Shown piece after piece: positions 6,173 to 13,206 of a stretch of 16,401 nt of DNA. Every line of letters starts with the position of its first letter. Within the stretch, counting starts at the first letter, position 1. A program made the position numbers and the translations under genes. This DNA comes from an uncultured Flammeovirgaceae bacterium (GTDB taxonomy: Bacteria; Bacteroidota; Bacteroidia; Cytophagales; Cyclobacteriaceae). A model generated the notes under the pieces. It saw only the letters and a program-made list of their open reading frames with translations. It was not told the origin of the DNA and did no database searches. Location: positions 1 through 16,401 of the forward strand of contig CAKZPJ010000252.1 of assembly GCA_937138955.1 (NCBI GenBank). The letters are read 5' to 3'.

Positions 6173-6763
6173 ATGGAGCAAACAGATGATTATACGCTAT
6201 GGAGCGAATTCCGAGCAGGAAATCATCAAGCATTTAATACCATCTACTCTAAGTTTTTCCCTACTTTATACAACTACGGTGAGAAGTTTACTTCCCAGCC
6301 CGAGATAGTAGAAGAGTGTGTGCAGCAACTTTTCGTAGAATTATGGCAATCGCGAGAAAAGCTAAGTAATATCAACGCTATTAAACCCTACCTATATAAG
6401 GCATTTCGTCGAAAACTAATTAGGCACCTCAAGCGGAATGCTTCCCATTTACGGCAACCAATTCAACCATCATTTTTAGCGACTATATCACGAGAAGCGG
6501 AGATTGTACATACTGAGCGAAGCTCTTTTCAGTTGAAGTTGCTAAATGAGGCTCTTAGCAAGCTTTCGGATCGCCAGCGAGAAGCGATTTTTTTGAAGTT
6601 CTACGATAAGCTGGGCTATCCTGAAATTAGTAAAATACTAGATTGTGAACCCAAAGCTGCCTACGATCTGGTTTTTAAAGGTATTAAAAAGATGCGTTCA
6701 GTAATGCCTAGAAAAGAAATAGTGCTGCTTAGTGTTACGGTTACACTTCTTTATCTGCTCTAA
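6173..6763 (+). CDS. ECF-type RNA polymerase sigma factor (Bacteroidota FecI-like)
   Basis: This 196-residue protein has region sigma-2 at ~20-95 ('AFNTIYSKFFPTLYNYGEKF', 'EECVQQLFVELWQSRE', 'IKPYLYKAFRRKLI') and sigma-4 at ~120-175 ('ALSKLSDRQREAIFLKFYDK', 'YPEISKILDCEPKAAYDLVF'). Length is normal for the Bacteroidota ECF group tied to SusC/SusD loci. It is expected to redirect RNA polymerase to the promoter of the downstream FecR-SusC-SusD genes once released by its anti-sigma factor. The last 14 residues (183-196) are strongly hydrophobic, ending in LLYLL, which may anchor the protein at the membrane or be buried against the anti-sigma factor. The start ATG gives the usual short N-terminus. 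It is separated from the fecR-like gene by 147 bp that seem to hold a separate promoter. Confidence 0.93.
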   Translation: MEQTDDYTLWSEFRAGNHQAFNTIYSKFFPTLYNYGEKFTSQPEIVEECVQQLFVELWQSREKLSNINAIKPYLYKAFRRKLIRHLKRNASHLRQPIQPSFLATISREAEIVHTERSSFQLKLLNEALSKLSDRQREAIFLKFYDKLGYPEISKILDCEPKAAYDLVFKGIKKMRSVMPRKEIVLLSVTVTLLYLL

Positions 6764-6836
6764 GCCTTTTAAGGATACTCTAGCTGAGTAAAAACACCTC
6801 TTTGCTGCCCTTTTTAGTGAGTTTCAGATACCGCAT

Positions 6837-6900
6837 TAAAAAAAAATAAACTTTTTGGGCGTAAAAATTAGAAGGGCTGCCTCTCTTATAGTAAACGCTA
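6837..6900 (+). promoter_or_regulatory. Likely ECF-dependent promoter of the fecR-susCD operon
   Basis: The 147 bp gap before the fecR-like gene has an A-tract running into a T-tract and GGGCG (to ~6861), then AAATTAGAAGGGCTG and CCTCTCTTATAG. In Bacteroidota sigma/FecR loci, A-rich then T-rich and G-rich sequence followed by a CTC/GTCT-type -10 is often seen here. The boundaries are by eye and no transcription start is known. Confidence 0.35.
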
Positions 6901-6910
6901 TTAATCGCCT

Positions 6911-7924
6911 ATGCCTAACTACCAGACCATCGATGATTTTGTAGCTGATGACTCTTTTCAACGATGGGTTCTTTCTGAGAATAAGGAAGCTAAATTTTTT
7001 TGGGAGAGTTATCTACAGCAGTATCCAGAGCAAAAAGGAACAATCTTTCAGGCAGTAGAACTGGTGCGATCCCTACAATTCAATGAAGTACGCCCCAGCA
7101 CTTTTCAGGAAAAGAAAGTTTGGGGACAGATTCAGGAAGAGCTTTCGGAGAGGAAGCCTGTCGTATCTTTTAGACCATACCATCGCCGTCCATTGGCAGT
7201 TGCTGCTTCCATTGCACTGGTTATAGGGTTTGCTGTTTGGCTGGGTTGGCAAAATTGGGGGACTGACCTGTATGTACAGAGTACTGCTTACGGTAAGGTT
7301 CGAGAATTGTATTTACCCGATAGCTCTCGCGTTACTCTTAACGGAAATTCTACTATTCGTTTTGCTAAGGATTGGACTACTAAAAAAAAGCGAGAGATTT
7401 GGTTAGAAGGAGAAGCTTTCTTTGAAGTAAAACCAGTGAAAGATTCCCAGAAGAATAAAGATATCAAATTTGCCGTGTACACTAGCCAATTGACGGTAGA
7501 GGTGTTGGGAACTACCTTCAATGTATCGGATCGGGTAGAGCAAGCTTACGTTGTGCTAACTGAGGGGCGTATTGCGCTCAATATTGAAGACGAGCATCCC
7601 ATTACGATGCAGCCGGGGGAGTTGTTTGAAATACGTGGTACTTCCCGTATCCATAAGAAAGATCTACCTGATATCAGTCAGTGGAGTAGCTGGAAAGAAG
7701 AAGAACTTGAGTTTAATAATTTACCCCTTCGGGATATTGCGGACAAGCTACGGTACACGTACGGTTATCAACTAAAATTTCCATCAGATACTATTGCCAA
7801 CGAGAAATTCACAGCACGTATCTATCGTCAAGATATGGAAATGCTATTTTCTCTCATCGCCCGGTCTTTTGATCTTAACTATACTACTCAGGGAAAAAAC
7901 ATAGAATTCGCCTCCCGTCAATAA
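6911..7924 (+). CDS. FecR family anti-sigma factor with DUF4974
   Basis: The 337-residue product has a cytoplasmic N-terminal part (~1-92) that should bind the ECF sigma factor, one transmembrane helix at ~95-113 following the basic 'YHRRP', a periplasmic FecR domain at ~120-225 ('YGKVRELYLPDSSRVTLNG', 'IWLEGEAFFEVKP', 'VEVLGTTFNVSD', 'VVLTEGRIAL') and a C-terminal DUF4974 domain at ~265-335 ('LEFNNLPLRDIADKLRYTYG', 'FTARIYRQDMEMLFSLIARS'). It is expected to hold the sigma factor inactive until contacted by the STN domain of the SusC transporter on the periplasmic side. The order sigma, FecR, SusC, SusD is the standard one. The gap to the transporter gene is 46 bp without a terminator. The frame is intact and the length typical. 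Confidence 0.94.
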   Translation: MPNYQTIDDFVADDSFQRWVLSENKEAKFFWESYLQQYPEQKGTIFQAVELVRSLQFNEVRPSTFQEKKVWGQIQEELSERKPVVSFRPYHRRPLAVAASIALVIGFAVWLGWQNWGTDLYVQSTAYGKVRELYLPDSSRVTLNGNSTIRFAKDWTTKKKREIWLEGEAFFEVKPVKDSQKNKDIKFAVYTSQLTVEVLGTTFNVSDRVEQAYVVLTEGRIALNIEDEHPITMQPGELFEIRGTSRIHKKDLPDISQWSSWKEEELEFNNLPLRDIADKLRYTYGYQLKFPSDTIANEKFTARIYRQDMEMLFSLIARSFDLNYTTQGKNIEFASRQ

Positions 7925-7970
7925 AGCACATCAGCGGGTTTTTTAAATATTTAATTCAAACAAACAACCT

Positions 7971-10900
7971 ATGAAAAAACGAACTCTACTTTCATTGTCC
8001 TTGCTAGGGTACCTCTTACTGAGCGACCCCATTTCAGGGATAGCGCAGGATGTTGCCTGGTTAGCTGACAAGCTACCGGCAACTTACCAACCAGTACAGA
8101 GGCAACAAGTCGCCCTGGAATTGGCCCTTAGATCATTAGAGGAAAAATTTCAGGTTAAATTTAGTTATGCTAACAAAATTGTTGATGGTAAAAAAACACT
8201 AAAATCCATTGAGACAGAAGGCAAAAGTCTGATTAAGACTCTTGATCAAATCTTATTGCCACTGGGCCTTAAGTACGAGCAAATCAATAAGGGAACCTTC
8301 TTCATTTTAGAGAAAAAAGCAATGAAGAAGGTAGATAAGCTAGGGGTGAGTCCACCTTCAGCTCCGCAAGTTAACTGGACGAGTTCCCAATCAAATATCT
8401 CTTTATCCCAAACTATCCTGAAATATAATCTGGAAAAGACTGTGAGTGGTACGATCACTGACCTAAGTAATAACGAGCCTATTCCCGGAGTCAATGTCTT
8501 AATAAAAGGAAGCTCGACCGGAACCGTGAGCGGAATAGATGGTACTTATCGGCTAGAAGTACCCGATAACAATGCTGTACTTGTTTTTTCTTCGGTTGGT
8601 TATTTGAGTGAAGAAGTTGCAGTAGGTAACCAGACGGTTATTGACAAGCAGCTGAGTCCCGATCTTCAGCAGTTAGATGAGATTGTAGTAGTAGGATACG
8701 GTACGCAGGAGAAATCTAAGCTGGTGGGGTCAGTATCTCAGGTAAATAGCCAGGCAGTGAATGATCGTCCGGTTCCCCAATTACGCCAAGCACTTACCGG
8801 ACAAATGGCGGGAGTTACTATCACCCAGAACTCAGGCCAGCCGGGTAATCAGGGCGGAGCCATCCAAATTCGCGGAGTAAGCTCTGTTAACTCCTCTAAT
8901 GCACCGCTCATCTTAGTGGACGGTATTCCTACATCATCTTTTAATGATATTGATCCGAATGTGGTTGAAAATATATCGGTACTGAAAGATGCATCATCAG
9001 CCGCTATTTACGGGGCACGAGCCGCCAACGGAGTTATACTGGTGACGACAAAGACAGCCAACTCGGATCAGTTGCAGGTTACCTACAACGGCTACGCTGG
9101 TATACAAGTGCCCACCGAGTATCCTGAGTACGTAAATTCTTGGGAATATGCCGAACTACTTAATGAGTCTAATGCCAATGATGATTTGCCTCCGGCGTAC
9201 TCAGCCGAGGAAATAGAGCTTTTTCGCAATGGCAACGATCCGGATAATTATCCTAACAGCGACTTCATTGGCCGGGTACTAAAGCGACAGGCCGCGCAGA
9301 CGGGGCACAACATTACTATCTCTAATGGAGTAGGTTCGTCAAACTATTTGCTATCCGTTGGCTATCTTTACCAGAACGGAATTATCGACGAGAATAATTA
9401 CAACCGCTATAATGTTCGTCTTAATGTAGTTTCAGAAATATCGGATAAGCTTAAACTTACTTCTCGTCTGGCAGGTGTTCAAGTATACGATGAACAACCT
9501 TCAGGACCTGCTACACTTGGAAATGCCAATAGTATGTTGGGGATTATCGGACAAGCGGTTCGCTACCCATCCATTTACCCCATCCAGCTTTCTAATGGCG
9601 ATTGGGGTGGCGGATTTGAGCAAAGTGGAACCCCTGCGTCTTTTCTAGCCAGCGAATCTTTCTATAAGCAGCGGAGTACCGATCTGTTCCTGAATATGCA
9701 GTTGGACTGGGATATTTTGCCCGACCTGCAATTCTCACTTATTGGTGGCTACACCTACTTTAATAATCAGTGGGAGCGATTTTCAGCCTCTCAGCAAATC
9801 ACTCCTACCAATATTCTTGGACCCGCAGATTTGAGAACCAATACCGCAGGGCGGTACTACCGGACATTGCAACAATTGCTGACGTATAATAAAATATTAG
9901 GCGACCATGAGTTCTCACTACTGGTAGGGCATACCTATGAAACCGAACTCTTTGAAGAAAGCTCGGCTTTTCGGCAGGGGTTTCCTAATAACGATATTAC
10001 GGTATTGGATGTAGGCTCAGCCGAAGGAATGCAAAACAGTGGGCGAGCGGAAGAGTGGGCGCTAGATTCTTATCTAGCCCGATTACGCTACAGCTATCAG
10101 AATAAATATCTGATAGAAGGTGTGATACGACACGACGGGTCTTCCCGTTTTCCTCCTGCTCAGAAGTACGCCACTTTCCCTTCGGTAGCGGTAGGTTGGC
10201 GCATTTCCCGAGAGAATTTCTTGAGAAATGCCGAAAGCTGGCTGAACGAACTCAAGCTGAAAGCCTCATGGGGTAGATTGGGTAATCAGACCGTAAATCG
10301 TGATAACGGTGGTGTGTATCCTTATCAAAATATACTACAAGCTGACTTCAACTATCCTTTTGGTAATAGTATTAATACCGGAGTAGCATTAGAAAATATT
10401 ACCGATAGTAATCTTACTTGGGAAACTACCGAATCGCTAGACATTGGGATAGAAAGTAGCTTCCTTAATAACTCAGTCAATTTTAGTGCTACCTACTTTA
10501 ATCGGGAAACCTTCAATATTTTACTTTCGCCCGGTAGTAGTGTATCTAGCACACTTGGCTTTGGGGTAGGTGTGCAGAACTCCGGCCGACTACAGAACGA
10601 GGGGTTTGAATTTACACTGGGTTATCAGGGTAATCAAGGTGATTTCACGTATAGTATTTCCTCTAACCTAACTATTTTAAACAATCAAATGCTGGATTTG
10701 GGAGTAGGGAATATAAAGCAACCCAATGGCCTGATTGGCAATGGTAGTGATCTTTTTATTGGCGAACCACTTGACTTGTACTACGGATTAGTAGCCGACG
10801 GACTGTTTATAGACCAAGCTGATATTGACGGTTACGCGGATCAATCGGCAATTAATACCACTCCCAAGCCGGGTGATATTCGCTACAAAGATATTAATGG

Positions 10901-11453
10901 GCCAGATGGCGTGCCAGATGGGCAAGTGGATGCTACCTATGATCGTAACGTATTAGGAAGCCAGATTCCCAAGTATAATTATGGCGTTACTTTAGGGGCA
11001 GGGTACAAAGGCTTCAATCTGAGTGTTTTACTTCAGGGAGCTGCACAAGTTAACGGTCGCCTCGATAATGCAGCGGGCTACGCATTCTTGAATCAGGGTG
11101 GTATTCAGCGGTGGCAAGCCGAAGAACGCTGGCGTCCTGATAATCCGAGCCGAAATGCTGGCTACCCTCGATTAGAAACAATTCCTAACGGTGGTACGCC
11201 AAATTCATTGCTCTCTTCTTTTTGGGTATTGAACGCTTCGTACCTAAAAGTCCGAAATGTGCAGTTGTCTTATAGTTTACCAACCTCCATACTGGAGAAC
11301 GTTAAGCTTCAGGCTTTACAAATCCGATTCAGTGGAGAGAATCTGCTGAATTTTCACAACTACCGGGATGGGTGGGACCCTGAGCTTAATACCTCTCTAA
11401 ACTATTACCCCATCTTACGAAACTACACTGTAGGTATCAAAGCAACTTTTTAA
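7971..11453 (+). CDS. SusC/RagA family TonB-dependent outer membrane transporter with STN domain
   Basis: This 1160-residue protein has a signal peptide (~1-25), an STN secretin/TonB signalling domain at ~45-113 ('LALRSLEEKFQVKFSYANKI' to 'GTFFIL'), a carboxypeptidase-regulatory-like domain at ~157-232 ('SGTITDLSNNEPIPGVNVLI', 'GTYRLEVPD'), a TonB-box-like stretch 'DEIVVVGYGTQ' at ~236-246, a plug at ~250-360 ('VPQLRQALTGQMAGV', 'IRGVSSVNSSNAPLILVDG', 'DASSAAIYGARAANGVILVTT') and a long beta barrel ending in 'NYTVGIKATF' with terminal Phe. It imports a substrate, typically an oligosaccharide but sometimes peptides, across the outer membrane with energy from TonB-ExbBD. The STN domain shows that it also signals to the FecR protein encoded just upstream. 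No glycoside hydrolase, sulfatase or peptidase is adjacent, so the substrate cannot be told. Confidence 0.96.
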   Translation: MKKRTLLSLSLLGYLLLSDPISGIAQDVAWLADKLPATYQPVQRQQVALELALRSLEEKFQVKFSYANKIVDGKKTLKSIETEGKSLIKTLDQILLPLGLKYEQINKGTFFILEKKAMKKVDKLGVSPPSAPQVNWTSSQSNISLSQTILKYNLEKTVSGTITDLSNNEPIPGVNVLIKGSSTGTVSGIDGTYRLEVPDNNAVLVFSSVGYLSEEVAVGNQTVIDKQLSPDLQQLDEIVVVGYGTQEKSKLVGSVSQVNSQAVNDRPVPQLRQALTGQMAGVTITQNSGQPGNQGGAIQIRGVSSVNSSNAPLILVDGIPTSSFNDIDPNVVENISVLKDASSAAIYGARAANGVILVTTKTANSDQLQVTYNGYAGIQVPTEYPEYVNSWEYAELLNESNANDDLPPAYSAEEIELFRNGNDPDNYPNSDFIGRVLKRQAAQTGHNITISNGVGSSNYLLSVGYLYQNGIIDENNYNRYNVRLNVVSEISDKLKLTSRLAGVQVYDEQPSGPATLGNANSMLGIIGQAVRYPSIYPIQLSNGDWGGGFEQSGTPASFLASESFYKQRSTDLFLNMQLDWDILPDLQFSLIGGYTYFNNQWERFSASQQITPTNILGPADLRTNTAGRYYRTLQQLLTYNKILGDHEFSLLVGHTYETELFEESSAFRQGFPNNDITVLDVGSAEGMQNSGRAEEWALDSYLARLRYSYQNKYLIEGVIRHDGSSRFPPAQKYATFPSVAVGWRISRENFLRNAESWLNELKLKASWGRLGNQTVNRDNGGVYPYQNILQADFNYPFGNSINTGVALENITDSNLTWETTESLDIGIESSFLNNSVNFSATYFNRETFNILLSPGSSVSSTLGFGVGVQNSGRLQNEGFEFTLGYQGNQGDFTYSISSNLTILNNQMLDLGVGNIKQPNGLIGNGSDLFIGEPLDLYYGLVADGLFIDQADIDGYADQSAINTTPKPGDIRYKDINGPDGVPDGQVDATYDRNVLGSQIPKYNYGVTLGAGYKGFNLSVLLQGAAQVNGRLDNAAGYAFLNQGGIQRWQAEERWRPDNPSRNAGYPRLETIPNGGTPNSLLSSFWVLNASYLKVRNVQLSYSLPTSILENVKLQALQIRFSGENLLNFHNYRDGWDPELNTSLNYYPILRNYTVGIKATF

Positions 11454-11465
11454 AATAACCTCAAG

Positions 11466-13121
11466 ATGAATTATATAGCTAATTTCACATTCAAAAGATT
11501 ACTGCCCGGATTAATGGTTGGGGTAATACTGTCTTCCTGTGCTGACGAACTGGATTTACAACCATTAGACTCCTTCTCTAGTGAAACTTTCTGGACTAGC
11601 GAATCTAACGCACTACTGGCGCTTACCGGAGTGTACCGAGGAAATATTCGGCAAAATGGTGTATCCGCTGCTCCTACCGACTGGTGGAGCTACGCTGGCT
11701 TAATTTTTCTGGATATGGCTACTGACAATGCCTACGATAGAAGGGGTGACAACGCTCCCTTCACTCGGTTGAGCAATGGACAAATGAATGCCAACAACGT
11801 GAATCTACTAAGTCAGTATTGGCAGCGGAGCTATCAGAAAACTGCTAGAAGTAACTATTTTCTAGAGAACGTAGACCAAACTCCAGCCGCCGCTGAGGTG
11901 CTGGAACGGATGAAGGCAGAAGCTCGCTTCATACGGGCCGTACAGTACTTCTATATGTCGCAGCATTTTGGCAGTATTCCTCTTGTGACTAACACTTTAA
12001 CCATTGACGAAGCTAATACACTAAGTAGAGACCCCAAAGATGAGGTAGTACAATTTGTAATTGATGAGTTCTCGACTATTGTAGATGCATTACCCTTAGC
12101 ATCTTCTCTACCCTCCGGCGAGTTTGGTCGAGCTACCCAGCAAGCTGCTTTGGCGTACCTAGGACGAGCCCAATTAGGCGACCAGCGGTTCAGTGATGCT
12201 GCCATTACCTATAAAAAAATTATTGATATGGGTGATCATAGTATTGATCCTGACTACGAAAGCTTATTTAATGGTACTAATGAAACGAGCTCTGAGATTG
12301 TGTTTTCTGTGATCTTCATAGCTGACCTAGCCAGTAACGGAATTCTTCAACATGCTTATCCGGCAGTGCGAGGCGGTTGGCATATTGTTAATCCTTTGGG
12401 CAGTTTGGTAGAATCATTTGAGTTTGACGATGGCACTCCTTTCTCCTTTGAAGACCCTCGTTATAATCCGGATAATCCTCAGGAAAATCGTGATCCACGA
12501 TTAGACTATACCGTACTGGTAAATGGAGAAGACTTTGGCGGCACTGCCTACGTCACTCACCCTGATTCAGTCAATTCTATCGATCAGTTAACTACGACGC
12601 GACAGGCAACTCGCACCGGGTTCGGTATTAAAAAGTTTATGCTGGAAAGCTTTGCGGGGAATTTACGAAACTCAGGCATAGACCTACCATTAATCCGTTA
12701 TGCTGAAGTTTTATTGAGTTATTTAGAGGCTAAGTTAGAAGCAGGTGATGCCATTGACCAGTCTTTACTCGACGCTACGATCAATCAGGTACGGGGGCGA
12801 GCCAGCGTTAATATGCCGCCTATTACCGAGACTAATCCGAGTGTACTACGACCCATTTTACGAAGAGAACGCAGAAACGAACTGGCACTGGAAGGTATTC
12901 GATATTGGGACTTAATTCGCTGGCGTACTGCCCATGAAGTATTACAAGGTAATTTTTACGGAGATGCATTTCCTAATGCGGTGAACCTGCGACAGGATAG
13001 CAATGAAGCAGACCCTTATAATCGGTGGTTTGTTACAAAAAAGGCTTTTCGTGAAGATGCGGACTATCAGTGGCCCATTCCACAAAGTGAGATTAATATT
13101 AATCCTGGACTAGCGAATTAA
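11466..13121 (+). CDS. SusD/RagB family outer membrane lipoprotein
   Basis: The 551-residue product has a lipoprotein signal with lipobox 'LSSC' and acylated Cys25. The mature N-terminus 'DELDLQPLDSFSSETFWTSE' is the usual SusD opening; TPR-like helices follow ('RMKAEARFIRAVQYFYMSQHF', 'GRATQQAALAYLGRAQLG'), and the C-terminal signature 'LRRERRNELALEGIRYWDLI' at ~462-481 and 'WPIPQSEININPGL' close the fold. SusD proteins sit on the cell surface as a lid on the SusC barrel and bind the substrate. Only 12 bp separate it from the SusC gene, so the pair is cotranscribed. It ends the operon; a strong hairpin follows at once. Substrate specificity cannot be read from the sequence. Confidence 0.95.
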   Translation: MNYIANFTFKRLLPGLMVGVILSSCADELDLQPLDSFSSETFWTSESNALLALTGVYRGNIRQNGVSAAPTDWWSYAGLIFLDMATDNAYDRRGDNAPFTRLSNGQMNANNVNLLSQYWQRSYQKTARSNYFLENVDQTPAAAEVLERMKAEARFIRAVQYFYMSQHFGSIPLVTNTLTIDEANTLSRDPKDEVVQFVIDEFSTIVDALPLASSLPSGEFGRATQQAALAYLGRAQLGDQRFSDAAITYKKIIDMGDHSIDPDYESLFNGTNETSSEIVFSVIFIADLASNGILQHAYPAVRGGWHIVNPLGSLVESFEFDDGTPFSFEDPRYNPDNPQENRDPRLDYTVLVNGEDFGGTAYVTHPDSVNSIDQLTTTRQATRTGFGIKKFMLESFAGNLRNSGIDLPLIRYAEVLLSYLEAKLEAGDAIDQSLLDATINQVRGRASVNMPPITETNPSVLRPILRRERRNELALEGIRYWDLIRWRTAHEVLQGNFYGDAFPNAVNLRQDSNEADPYNRWFVTKKAFREDADYQWPIPQSEININPGLAN

Positions 13122-13139
13122 TAAATTGTCAGATAAAAG

Positions 13140-13170
13140 GTGACACAGAGTTACTTACACTCTGTGTCAC
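13140..13170. terminator. Bidirectional hairpin terminator
   Basis: GTGACACAGAGT (13140-13151) pairs perfectly over 12 bp with ACTCTGTGTCAC (13159-13170) around a 7 nt loop. The stem can extend by a G-T and an A-T pair. Reading minus, the stem is followed by CCTTTTATC, giving a short U-run; reading plus, by TTCCTACTT. It lies between the convergent SusD and histidine kinase genes and can serve both. Confidence 0.85.
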
Positions 13171-13206
13171 TTCCTACTTAATAAAAAGCCTACCCCTTAC
13201 GAAATT

